NCBI GenBank assembly: GCA_028023455.1
Contig: JAQFVV010000552.1
Span: forward strand, 62,001 to 126,000
Source of the DNA: Epiperipatus broadwayi
Lineage: Eukaryota; Onychophora; Udeonychophora; Euonychophora; Peripatidae
Direction: 5' to 3'
Length of the DNA: 64,000 nt
A program made the position numbers and the translations under genes. Position 1 is the first letter of the stretch. The number at the start of each line of letters is the position of its first letter. Below are positions 25,245 through 40,845 of this stretch, in pieces. The notes beneath the pieces are model-generated. The model did no database searches. It was given only the letters and a program-made list of their open reading frames with translations, and was not told the origin of the DNA.

Positions 25245-28200
25245 TCGTATTACAAACAGAAAAATAATATGGTAAAACTTTAAATCTTTCAATAAGTGAA
25301 AGTAAGAATTATAGTAAGATAAAAATGCAGAAAAGGTTTTTTTTTTCTTTTTGAAGAGAACACTATTAAATTATTTTTAAACTGTCATAAATTAATAGTT
25401 AAATGAAGACAGTTGTTTAAAAACCATATGTAATAAATCTTTATTATTTTTAAAGACTACACATCATATAATATTTTTTGGCAAAACTGATAATTGAAAT
25501 TAATAATGAAAAAGAAATATCCTTGGATAAGTAACAATGAATATCCTGACAAATAAACTATATATATGATGAAATTATGAATAATAAGTAATTATTAATT
25601 CCTGGAAATATTTTTTTAAAATGCACAAGAATCATAACCGGACTTCTGAATTCATATCACCGTGTTGAGGACACTGCAAGCTGGCATAGAATCCTAAGAA
25701 AGGAAAACTTCGAAGTGCTATTTTCAATTATTATAAGTTTAAACTATTTCAATAATCATTGTTCTGAATAGTAGAGACAATGAACTATTATTTTACAAAC
25801 TTTTTCAGAACAGGTCGATGATTATTTTTACCAATAATTTTAGATTTCTAGAAGTCAACTTTCTTAATTTTTTTAACATTTATTTTAAACTTTATTCAAC
25901 ACATTTGGAAAAAGTCTATGGATCATGTGTCAATTTTTAGTGAAAGATAATTTTTGTTTTTTCATTGTCAAGCATTCAAACAAAAAGCATAGCAACAAGT
26001 GTTGGGAGTTTCAAATGCTCCTCAAGAGTTGATAAAGAAACTTCGAGAAAATAAAATCATTTTTTTTGTAAGAACATTCATCATAGAAGTTTATACATAA
26101 ATATGACTTTGACTTTTTAAAAAAAAATTAACCATAGTATTAATTATAATGTTATTTAATAATTAGAATAGGATAGGTACATAAAAGATTAATTATTTAC
26201 TAATGATATTATAAGTTTTGTAAAAAAATATCTTAATAATTTTAAGGAATTTTAATATTTTAAGTATGATAGTATGAATGAATGTATACTGTTCAATGTT
26301 TTATTTTGATTGTGGACCAGAAGACATCATATATAAGTGGTTGACAAGTAGATATCACTTAGGTAGTAATTGTAAATATTAATATTTTTAATGATGTATT
26401 TTTTTTTTAGATTATCAACAAATTATGTAGTGTTATAGTATGAACATATGGGTTACATGTGAATTCATTATACAAACATAAAGCTTATAGAAGTTAGAAT
26501 TTATTTATTATAAAGATATGCATACTTTTATTCCATATCACTGGTATAATACACCTTAATAATGAATAATTATATGATTCTTTTATAAAAAACTTTAGTA
26601 TTTCTTAGATGTTTAAAGTATGGATAATAGTCATTTATATTATTCTTCAAGAATATTTGATAAGAAAGTGAACTAACCTTTTCTTGTTGATCAGTTGAGA
26701 TCATTATATTTACAGGTGAATTTTATTTGGTCAGAATTATTGTCGATGTAGATTGATAAATCTATAAGAAAATTTATAGAGATAGTGACTTGATATTAAT
26801 TTATACATGAAACCAAAGAGGTGATTTTAGTGTAGGTTTTTGTTAGGAGAACAGGAATAATCTTCATGATATTAATAATTATGCAGGTACAGATATTGGA
26901 GCCCTGTAGTTTGTATATTTTCTGTCGGCAGTGTTTACCTTTTATATTGAAAATTGATGTTCAAGAAAGCTAAAGAAATAGCTTGAACATCGTTGTTTGT
27001 AGTGGAGGTCATTAGGCAGATAAGTCATACCTCTATTTTATTTATATACTGCACCATGATGACTATCTAATATATGTACTACTGAGTTGAGACTCTAGTT
27101 TTTCCTTGTGCCTATGCATCTGATTGCTATCACGATTTTCTAAAGTATTACATCATACAGAATTGTATTTTAATGGAAAATGATAGATAATTTTAGAATC
27201 TAAAGATCGTTATTTAAAATAGATAAGATAGGTTTGCTTACTTAGGAGGATGATAAAAATAAATACAAATGGAATTGACAATCAGACAGAATTAAACATA
27301 AAGAATCATAAAATGTTTTCTATATTTTATTTTAGTAAAATATATTTCATGAAAGTATGTGAATGATAAATGAGATTGTTCACGGATTTTTGAATAACTG
27401 TTAAGTATTTTAAAACTTATTGGTATTGCATTTTTTTAACGGATAGTGTATTACAACAAAACAGTATAAGATAAAGCAAAGCTATATTTCTTACTTATTA
27501 TTTAATGATAAAGAAATACATCATTACTTGCAGCTATTTCATATTAGATCAATACTAAGTAAGAGATATTATGTATGACAATTAGATTATCAATTGTATC
27601 CACTCATTTTGTTAATGAATTATAATGAATATGTTTAGTTTAACAGTAACAACATTGCTATGATAACTATTTTAATGATTAAGAATAAAATTAAGAGATG
27701 CATATTCGTATTATTATTAAATTCTGTATTTTATATTTATGCTTCATAACTAATGTATGTTTAAAGGAAGCATATCGTAGTGATACTTAATGATAAATAA
27801 TATTAAAAAAGTTATGTAAATTAATTATTATCATTATTATTACAATTCAGATTAATATGTAAAATAGACAAATCATGTTTTTTTAAAGTCGGAGTGAAGA
27901 CTTAATTTTTATATTTTATTTTATTAGTTATTATGAGAAAACTGGAAATTGTAATGGTGTAAGATTTATTTGAAAACTGTAAATATTGTAAATAGATTAT
28001 TTGTTTTATTGTAATAAAATTTTGTTAAATTGTTTTTTAAATTTGTATGTTAAGCTAATTTCTTTCAACTCTGCAAAACACTCGACCCCAGGGGGTTTGA
28101 ACCAAAACATATTATTTGCACAGTAGTAAATAAAAGTATTATTTAATAATTATAATATTTTTCTTAGATTATTTATTTAAGAAATTACATTTACATTATC

Positions 28201-29025
28201 TTTATGGTCATAAGTTAATTGTTATAATATTACACAGAGTTATAATGCTATTCGTTGCCACACATATATTTTTCAGACTATAAGATACTACCACATATTT
28301 ATTTACAGTGTCATATGAAGGATAAAAAATATGTTATATTATTTTTTTATTGTTATTATTGTTGATAAGAATTATAGTAGGGGAAAACAGATAAGATTAA
28401 ATCATACAATGAAGATTATTATTATTATTGTTATCAGTTAGGTGGGCTTGAGTATGATATTAAATCCCTTATCATGCTTGACTACAGTAATTTTGATTGA
28501 ACAAAGGCAAAAATCTCTATACAGTAGTGCCACCCTGTGCCAAACAGAATTATGTGCTACTATAGAGATGGTGATCATGTGAATTTTGATTTAATTAAAT
28601 TAGTTTAAGAACCTGATATTATTTTAGAGAGATTATTTTAAATAAAATTTTAAGATTTATTTATTAGTGTCATCTTTATCAATTAATTATTATTGAAGTC
28701 ATAAGAATGTAATAGATTTCATTATTTGAGATAGTAATAGGAAGATGGTATTCTTATGCCGTTGAGGTAGTATCTTGTGGGATATTGACTCAATGTAATT
28801 CTTTATTACCACTTGTATCTCACTAACTAGCATCATGATTTAATAAATATTTATTTCTTTAATTTATAAATCGAACCATATCATTATTTTATTAATTTGA
28901 GCTTGTTTAAACAATTAACATTAATGTAGAATATTTTTGTTATCAATTATATGCATTTTAGCCAAGTGTAATTATTATCTGAGCTAGACTCATTTTATGG
29001 TATATTTCCTGGAAGTGAGGGTACA

Positions 29026-29041
29026 ATATATATATATATAT

Positions 29042-29084
<43 letters not shown>
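29026..29084. repeat. (TA)n microsatellite
   Basis: TA run, one interruption, at the 3' end of the family C copy. Confidence 0.95.
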
Positions 29085-29867
<783 letters not shown>

Positions 29868-30745
29868 TTGGTGATGATGCTGATGATTACATAAAAAGTG
29901 TTTAATTTGCTTTTCTTGTAAAATCTTTGTTGGATGTTTGGGTTTGATTCCATTTAGATTGCTGTCATGATGTCTGATTGGTTGTCATACAAGTAATTTA
30001 ACGGGTGCAGTGAGATTTGACAGTGTATCAAATTACTTCAATTTTCAACTACCTGCACTTCGCAAAATTAAAATATTAAAACAAAAATATGTAAAATTTT
30101 GAAAAATCATAGAATTTTACCCGAGATGTCACTAGAAAAAAAATAAAAAGAATGGGTACATTTTGTATCTTTCTATTATCCCATCAACAACACAATCAAA
30201 ATAATTAATTTAATCAATGTACTTTTTATTAATAAGATAAATAAATTAATGTACTGTCTGAAAATTGAATTAAGTAATATTAAGCAAGACAATCTAATCT
30301 TAAGTAAGATTAAATAAATATCCATTTCTTATAATTAATTTTCCATCTTTGGAATTGAAATATTTATGGAATTTTTCATTTTTAAACATAGAGATTTTGG
30401 ATGTGCATGAGAATTAATCATGTGATTCACCAAAATTTCTGACATTATGAAGTATATAGGACACTAAATCATACATAAAAAAAAAAAAAAACTACATGTT
30501 AATAATAACAAATATATATTTATTAACATATTAACTACAAATAAAATTTATTTACAGTATCAAAGTGAAAGTTATTGCCAAATATAGGCTTTTAAATTCT
30601 AAGTAGGATTGCATAATGGATAATACAGAATAGCCTCTCTAATAAACTATCTATAGGAGTTATAAAACATTTGGATGATTAATTAAGAATAGATTTAGTT
30701 GAGGTAAATAGTTTCAATATTTATCTATTTTTTAATCTGTTCTAG

Positions 30746-30785
<40 letters not shown>

Positions 30786-33700
30786 AATGAGCACAGACGA
30801 AGTTACATTATTTTTTTTTATTATTAAACATTAAAATAAAAAGTTTGCATGTAAATTTTTTTTTTTAAGACAGAAAAATTGAAAATAAATTCTACCCTAA
30901 ACTCGTATATATATAAATTGCACAGATGAGAAAAATTATTAAAATAAAACTTTATTAAAGAGAAAGTATTTTAAAACTAAATTTTAAAAAGATTTGGAGA
31001 TAAAATTATATCTTTAAATTTATTTTTAAATATATCTTTGGATTTGGTAAACAGGTTAATTAATGTTATGAAAATGATTATTTTAATTAGTCCAAGTGAA
31101 CAAGCCCTTGGGCATTTAAATGTATAAACAATGGTCAGATAGGAAAACAATAGAAACTTTTAGCAAATAAAAAGAAATCCCTATGGAATCGGACCTCAGT
31201 GAAAAGATCACCATCATTGATGACGTAATGTTGAGTCAATCCTTAAGATTAATATAAAAGAAAAAGTTGGAAATTATTATGGATTATTAAGAGAGGACTG
31301 AGATGTATTAAGACAGAGAGTTGGAGGTGAAGGGAGTGAAAGACGCACTTTCAATTCCTTCAGTTGTCATAAAAATGGGAAGATGAAACATCGCTTTTCT
31401 TATACTGAGGACAACAGGATCATCAGAGGATTTAATGTGGATTCCAAACGGCATGCAATGAATAAAGAGGAACATTGAAAAAAAATTGTAAGAACATTTT
31501 GAAACACTAAGAACTTTAAAATATAAACTTTCTCAGTCTTTAATTTATAAGAAATAGAATCATATCTGACCAACATTATTTAAATTTTATTTAATGTATT
31601 TCTTTTGTAAAATCATTTCCATTTAGTTTTTTTTTTTGTTCTTTAAGTTTATTATGATTTTTGTTTTCTGATAAATTAAAATATATCAATGTTAAACTTA
31701 AGTTGGGCATGAATGGCTGTATAGATTTGTAAAGTTATATTAGGGGAGGGTAATCTTAGGTTATTTGTTTCGTAGTTAAATTGGGTCAATGGATTGGATA
31801 TATTGGTGTAGTTAGTAGATGTAATGCAAGATTCGCTACGGGCAGAATCATTTGTATACGCCGCACTCACCCATTTGCCTATGGAAGGAATTATAAGTCG
31901 GAGACCGCAGTCCCTTTCTACGGAGTTTTTTTATTGCTCTTCTTGTCTGATAGATGTAGTATTCCTATCTGATGAGAGGCAATTTTTTCTCTTAACTTTT
32001 TTGCTGCCGTATTTCGTATTACATTGAATACATCGATATATCAGATGAATTGACATTAGTTTGACTGCGAACTTTTGGCCTAAGGTTTAATAAGGATAGA
32101 ATATTTTCTTTTCAAATGCAAATCTATGTAGTCTATTCATACTTGACACTAAATAAAAATGCATTAAATATAAATTGTTTATAGATGCTTGCATGGATTG
32201 GTTATCGGTTAATTATGTTTTGAGTATTCATGTTTGATCAAAGTATAAAGACATTTGATAAATAATGATACCTTACGGTGGGTATCTAAAATGTATTTAT
32301 TCGGATGTCTTTTAAGTTATTGGTGTCAATGCAAAGCATCTTATATGTGAATGCTAATGGGTTACTTATAAATTTCCTCTGCAATTGACGGTATCAATGA
32401 GCTTATATTTTGATTGTTTATGTTTATTTTGAAATGTCTTTAACCGTGAAATCTATGTAACTGATCTATACTCAACATCTTTTAAAACAATTTTTTTAAA
32501 TCCATTTGTGCGAACTAATAATAGTATAAAATTTAAAATGTAAATTAAAAATTTAAAATAAAAGTTAAAAATAAAGTTAAATATTAAAGTAAACATATTA
32601 AAATAAAATGTTATATATTTGTGTGCGTAAATAAATTTTTGTATGTTAATTACTGGCAGTGGCTAATTTTATTCTTTTTTATAGATAAGAATTTATATTA
32701 TATTATTTAATCTCTGCTACTCCTTGAGCTAGTGACAATGGGCTAACGACCGGATATCAAAATGTATAAATAAAATAAAAAAATATTTTTTTTTACTTAC
32801 GTATCTGCCTACTCTATAAATTTTTCTAGGTTTAAATGCCTAGATGGTACCCTGTAGAGCAGGTATCATAGTTTGCGGTTAGATGGCTGTCTCCACCTTC
32901 AAATCCAGATCGTTATAATATATATATATATATATATATTATAACGATCTGATCGTTATAATATATATAAATATATTGTACCACTAATGGATAGCGGACC
33001 ATATAAAATTGTGTTTACATTTATTATAAATAAAATTTTTCATAAACAATGTAAAGATTTGGAAATTAAAAACATCTCATTTGAAAAAATAAAAATAAAC
33101 AGAAATCAGAAAGTTTAAGAATAATTTGGGAGGGGGGGGGAATCACATACAAAAGTTAAAACTATAAAAGTTTAAAAAATAAATTTTTGACATGAAATTA
33201 AATATACTCTCTTTTCATTCAATTTAAGAAAAAAAAGAACTAATAAAAACTAAAAAATTTCTTTTCATTTATTTAAAATAAAATAGGTATATGCATGTGT
33301 ACATAAATGTGTGCATGTTGAAGAATTAAAATATGAACGATAAACATTAAAAATGAATGAAAGTTTATAAGCAAAAAATTTTTCTCAAGGATTGCATATA
33401 CTAATAATCTACAAAATAATAGAATTGGTAATAACTACTAATTAAAATCCAAAAAGAAGAGGGATTAGCAATGGCTACAAATTTAAAATTCATAAACAGC
33501 AGGATTAACTAAAAGGCATTTTTATAATTTAATCAAAGCAGTGGAAGAATTCAGAAAAAATAATTTAAAAAATGACAACAAGGTCATCATATAAATAGAG
33601 CCAAAATTTTGTCAGTTAATCATTAATATATCTAAAGCCAGTCATCTGTTATACATATTTGTTAATAAACATAATGCAGTGTTGAGCAGTTTTGAGAGCA

Positions 33701-34686
33701 CACAATGAGCTTTTGCCTCAGTCCAACAGAACATTAGCAGTCTCGCAAAAAGAAGCAATGTCCATTTAATAATTTAAAGCTACCAGAAAGTGTCTAACTG
33801 TCTTGAGTAAGAAGTAATCCAGGACCACAATCATCAGGACCACAACATCAAGACCACATCAGAAGCCTAAAATCCAACTGGTTGGTAAAACAAACATATG
33901 AAGTAGAAAACAGCAAGAAGCCACCATTTTGAAAAATTCTATAGGTAATAGCATATTCTTATTTCAATTTTTTGATATTAATTAATGTAGCTATTGCAAT
34001 CTTGAAGCCTCCAAGAGTCAGTTAGTAAATGAACTCTATAACAGCAAAATATGAACTATTGATGTGACAGTTTTAAATGATGTCTACTTATTTAATGTTT
34101 TATGTTACATTTTATTTTATTATATGTTATTAAGAATGTCTGCATGGGTATTATTCATAAAATTATAGTTTATTTAATTAAAAAATATAATTAGTTTAAA
34201 AATTATAGTAATCATTTTAGTTCAAATAAATTATCTTTGCAAATTAATGTTTTGTTGCTCAGTTCTTTATTAATAACATATACTTTTGACTGAGCTAGTT
34301 GGGATTCCTTAGGTGCTGGATTAGTTTGCCTTATTCAGGGTACATTAGTTGCTTTTGTAATTAACTGGTGCCTGGAGTTTACTCTAAAACAATAGTGTTT
34401 TGAATAATAAGTGTTCAATTTTGCAGCCGAGAAGATCTGTGGCCTTGAAATGTAATCGTATTTATGCATCATATATAGAGCTGGCTTGGTCACATGAACC
34501 ATCTGGATATTATGCTTCTCTGCCTAAGGGATCGGTGTGGAGAAATACTTAATTTGCAGTGGAGTAGATCAAACTTATAATAAATAATTGTATCCTATGT
34601 TATATGTATAAGAGGTCCACAATTTGTTTATCTTAAAATTTGCTTTTCACAATTTTTATTATACTAAACAGAAAAAAATTATGTGC
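29868..34686. other. 4.8 kb without a recognised gene
   Basis: AT-rich DNA. Contains a TA run (30748-30782), a TA-cored palindrome (32907-32950), a G run near 33133 and a slightly GC-richer island at 31280-32050. At 31383-31478 a 31-codon ORF (MKHRFSYTEDNRIIRGFN..) has an unusually protein-like composition for this region, but I cannot link it to a gene. A TTCAAATCC word near 32898 resembles a tRNA B box without a convincing A box. Confidence 0.45.
32907..32950. repeat. TA-cored palindrome
   Basis: AGATCGTTATAAT, a TA run, then ATTATAACGATCT (exact inverse), directly followed by a third GATCGTTATAAT. Confidence 0.8.
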
Positions 34687-34687
34687 T

Positions 34688-34725
34688 AGATCTTGTTTAT
34701 TATTGATCAAACACCCCACCCAGAT

Positions 34726-34787
<62 letters not shown>

Positions 34788-34827
34788 GCTGATCTTGTTT
34801 CTTATTGATCAAGCACCTCACCCAGAT

Positions 34828-34914
<87 letters not shown>

Positions 34915-34938
34915 CCCAGATCTATATATATATATATA
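34688..34938. repeat. duplicated 43-bp word with three (TA)n tracts
   Basis: GATCTTGTTTATTATTGATC with AAACACCCCACCCAGATCAA (34689-34728) recurs at 34791-34830 with three changes. Each is followed by a TA run (34728-34784 and 34830-34910), and a third CCCAGATC leads into a short run (34923-34938). Confidence 0.85.
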
Positions 34939-35037
34939 TGATCACTAGATGTAGCTTTACCAATAGCTCCTAAGAAGCTTTGTTTACATAAATGCTGAAA
35001 GAGATAGAAATTCAAAATCTCTATCATTGTCACCCCA

Positions 35038-35086
35038 CCTCTAGACTAGCTAATTTTGAGCTTATGGCTCACATCAGAGAAGGACT
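35038..35086 (-). ncRNA. degenerate hammerhead, B2 unit 1
   Basis: Minus strand: CUGAUGU (last A changed), stem II GAGC / GCUC with loop CAUAA, AAAA for GAAA, near-palindrome AUUAGCUAGU as stem III, cleavage-site C, then UAGAGG. Stem II is stronger than in the 405-bp family. Confidence 0.5.
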
Positions 35087-35428
35087 GGGAGATGAAGGAA
35101 CTATATCTAAATACTAGCTTTAAAGTCAGCATTTATCAAACATGTTTTTATCAGTTTAAAAGCATGAATTTATCAGACATTTAATGTCTTCAAATCCAGA
35201 TTAACGAACTATATAGCTATATGGATCTGAAAACAGTTCAGTTTCACCATATAATTAAAGCTTCTGCAATATATTTGTGTTAATCAAAACAAGTTATAAG
35301 TTTCGTAACTTGCTTTAAGCTTGCATTTTATGATCACTAGATGGAGCTTTACAAATAGCTCCTAACAAGCTTTGTTTACATAAATGCCAGAAGAGATAGA
35401 GTTCAAAATCTCTATCCTTGTCATCCCA

Positions 35429-35460
35429 CCTCCAGACTAGCTAGTTTTAAGCTTATTCAT
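35429..35460 (-). ncRNA. hammerhead 3' half, B2 unit 2
   Basis: Minus strand keeps AAGCUU, AAAA, the perfect palindrome ACUAGCUAGU, C, and UGGAGG. The CUGANGA half is lost at the breakpoint to the inverted units. Confidence 0.45.
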
Positions 35461-35540
35461 GCTTCCAAACTGTTGTAAACATGTTTGATGAATGCTGACT
35501 TTAGAGTTAGTATTTAGATCTAATTTCTTAGCCTTCCAGC

Positions 35541-35574
35541 CCTTCACTGGCATGAGCCAAAAGCTCAAAACTAG
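35541..35574 (+). ncRNA. hammerhead 5' half, B2 inverted unit 1
   Basis: CCTTCA, CTGGCAT, GAGC-CAAAA-GCTC, AAAACTAG, then a deletion. CCTTCA is the stem I partner of UGGAGG in unit 2, and differs from CUUUCA in the 405-bp family in a compensated way. Confidence 0.45.
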
Positions 35575-35930
35575 GATGACAATGATAGATATTTTCAATT
35601 CTATCTCTATTGGCATTTATGTAAACAAAGCTTGTTAGGAGCTATTGGTGAAGCTCCATCTAGCGATCATAAAATGCATGTTTAAAGCAAGTTATGAAAT
35701 TTATAACTTCTGTTGATTATCATAAATGTACTTTTGAAGGTTTTTGCAATGCTATATATTGCAGAGGCTTTGACTATATGGTGAAACTGAATTGTTTTCA
35801 GACCAATATAGCTATCTAGCTTGTTAAGCTGGATTTAAAGACATTACATGTCTGATAAATTCATGTTTTCAAACTGATAGAAATGTGGACTTTAGAGTTA
35901 ATATTGATTCTAGTTTCTTAGTCATGCAGC

Positions 35931-35975
35931 CCAACACTGACTTGATCCATAAGCTTGAAACTAGTAGTTTGGAGG
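35931..35975 (+). ncRNA. degenerate hammerhead, B2 inverted unit 2
   Basis: CCAACA, CTGACTT, GATCCATAAGCTT, GAAA, CTAGTAGTT, TGGAGG. GAAA is intact; CUGANGA has its last two bases changed. Confidence 0.45.
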
Positions 35976-36125
35976 TGGTGGGGTGACAGCGATAGAGATT
36001 TTGGTTTCTATCACTTTCGGCATTTATGTAAATAAAGCTTGTTAGAAGATATTTGTAAAACAATATCTAGTGATCATAAAATGCAAGCTTAAAGCAAGTT
36101 CTGTTATTTATAACTTGTTTTGATT

Positions 36126-37557
36126 AACACACACACCCATATATATATATATACTTTGTCAAGTAACAAGTCATAATACCATTCTTAGCAAATTAATACA
36201 TTAAAGATTAAAATAGCATTAACCTGAACAACTCTATGACTATGTTTGAACTACCAAACTTGTATGATAATGTTGATTATCATATCCAGACAAATAAGAT
36301 AATTATTATAAAGCATTGCTTTTTTTAAATAAATAATTAAATGTATGGAACATTCATCAAAAGTCATACACACATGTATGATATATTTGATTTATGTCCA
36401 CATAATAATGAAATATTTAACTTAAAATAACTTACTAATCAATCAGCAAATTACTTCCACATGATGATGAAAATCATCATTGTGTATGAAATTTTTTATT
36501 ATGCTTTGCACCAAAAATAGGCTTTTAAAATTAGTAATACATTGTTGGATTACTTTTGAACTAATGGCAAGGCACATCAGTACATTGCACTACATTTAAC
36601 AAAATTCACATTGAAGAACGATGTACTCCAATATCTATTCTATCATTGCCATATTATTCTTGATGAACACAATTAACATCACCTTACATGATGAAAATGT
36701 TTAATAACATCATAAGGGATAATTTAATGAAGTCAGGCTCCACAGAGCAAAACAACATAAATAACAATATGGTGGATTCCAACACCTATATCTTTGGCAA
36801 AAATACATGTTTGGACAAGGTCTCAACACATAGGGAAAAAACAAAATAGACACCATAAAACAATCCTCTCATGGGACTTAGCTATCTTAGAAACATATGA
36901 AAGTAATCTTAGAATATAAACACTATTCTGTCATGGATCACAAAATGTGAATAATGGGGGAGTGCATTTCATCCAGCAAAGTACAATAAGCATAGCGAAG
37001 TCTAATAAATTCTAATACTCCAAAGCATAAATCCTAGACTAAACAATTGCATGATAACAGAATTATCACAAAATACATACATTAAGCAATGTCAGAAACC
37101 AACATGCTTATGAACAGCCAGATGCTCATAAAATATTTATAATAGCACAATAAAAATACTGCATAAAATAAGAAACACACACACATGCAATTAACATAAT
37201 AAAATTTATAAAGATAAAGTGGTCATAATATCAAAGTAAATATTAATAAATATTTGACAATAATATATTTGGTTTTATCAAATTTAACTATAAATTCTTA
37301 TATCATAATAAATAAAAAAAATATTATATATCTGTTAAACATACACTGACTGTTGACCTATAAGTAAGTAAAACTATCATAAAGATTATTTTTAAAATAT
37401 GTAAGAGATAAATACCTCTATTTGAATAAAAGGCATTATAAAACTTACTTAAATCAACACATATAAAATATATGAATTTCACCTTCCAGGTTGTAAGAAT
37501 ACCAACACATTCTATTATAAAACCATTAAAGAATATTATAATAAATAAATACCGTCA
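36126..37557. other. spacer, nothing recognised
   Basis: AT-rich DNA with a small CA/TA run at 36128-36153. No supported gene. Confidence 0.45.
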
Positions 37558-37579
37558 TATATATATATATTGTAGGAAT

Positions 37580-37613
<34 letters not shown>

Positions 37614-37672
37614 AGGAATATAATCCTATTACCACATACACATGCGCACATATATATATATATATATATATA
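37558..37672. repeat. cluster of TA runs with a repeated ATTGTAGGAATA word
   Basis: TA runs at about 37558, 37582-37610 and 37653-37672; ATTGTAGGAATA follows the first two. Confidence 0.85.
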
Positions 37673-37839
37673 GATTATGAAAAAACATGTAAATATAAAT
37701 TTAAATTTGATTTTGTAAATGTGAATATTCTTCATGAAGAGAGAAATCATAATAAAGAAGCAATTAAGGAGATAATTTTTATAAATAGGAATAAAATGCA
37801 TTTAATAAATAGACGAGCTGCTAACATTAAAATGTGAGA
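37672..37839 (+). pseudogene. PLE endonuclease C-terminal fragment (lineage I)
   Basis: One open frame reads DYEKTCKYKFKFDFVNVNIL then HEERNHNKEAIKEIIFINRN, KMHLINRRAANIKM, stop. It aligns with the C-terminal end of the lineage-I copy at 2075-2263 (EERNHKKKKIKEA). It is preceded directly by a TA run, so the rest of the element is missing. Confidence 0.7.
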
Positions 37840-37959
37840 TTGGTGGAATTTGAATTGATGACGTTTGCTTCTGCTTTGTTTTGTTTTGTATTTATAATTA
37901 AATGAGAGGTTTAAGAAATTAACCAAAAGTACTTCTGCAGATTTTAGGATTGTTTATAA

Positions 37960-37975
37960 TAGTTTGTTACCATTA

Positions 37976-38007
<32 letters not shown>

Positions 38008-38016
38008 ATGGTAACA

Positions 38017-38075
<59 letters not shown>
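37960..38075. repeat. TA-cored palindrome followed by (TA)n(GT)n
   Basis: TAGTTTGTTACCATTA (37960-37975), TA run, exact inverse TAATGGTAACAAACTA (38006-38021), then a TA run and a GT run (38049-38075). Confidence 0.9.

Positions 38076-40845
<2,770 letters not shown>

Larger units (their letters stand above)
24690..29025 (+). repeat. family C long repeat (about 4.3 kb), plus copy
   Basis: Collinear, by eye, with the reverse complement of 56893-60720. Clear matched blocks are CCAAT/TATA near 24712-24745, GAAATAGCTTGAACATCG near 26970, GCACCATGATGACTATC near 27052, GGTCATAAGTTAATTG near 28205, and TTCTTATGCCGTTGAGGTAG near 28752. No long ORF survives. It could be a large solo LTR or another non-autonomous element; I do not recognise the family. 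Confidence 0.6.
34939..36125. mobile_element. diverged family B array (B2) with hammerhead remnants
   Basis: One direct unit (34939-35331, about 393 bp) and a partial second unit (to about 35460) are followed by two inverted units (about 35461-35670 and 35671-36125). Units start GATCACTAGATG(T/G)AGCTTTAC. They are homologous to the 405-bp family B: both contain TTTACATAAA(C/T)G, AATGTCTTCAAA, ATAGCTATATGG(G/A)TCTGA, CAGTTCAG and the CTCTGCAAT words in the same order. The arrangement is again direct then inverted. Non-coding. Confidence 0.75.

Noticed and set aside
28075-28115. tRNA-like GGTTTGAACC with a CCCC/GGGG pair
   Set aside because: The B-box-like word lies on the wrong side of the stem for a T arm, and no A box is present.
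29870-29895. CTGATGA after the TAA repeat
   Set aside because: No GAAA box or stems around it.
32840-32915. tRNA-derived SINE head (TTCAAATCC near a GTAGAGCAGG word)
   Set aside because: No proper A box, and the spacing does not fold into a tRNA.
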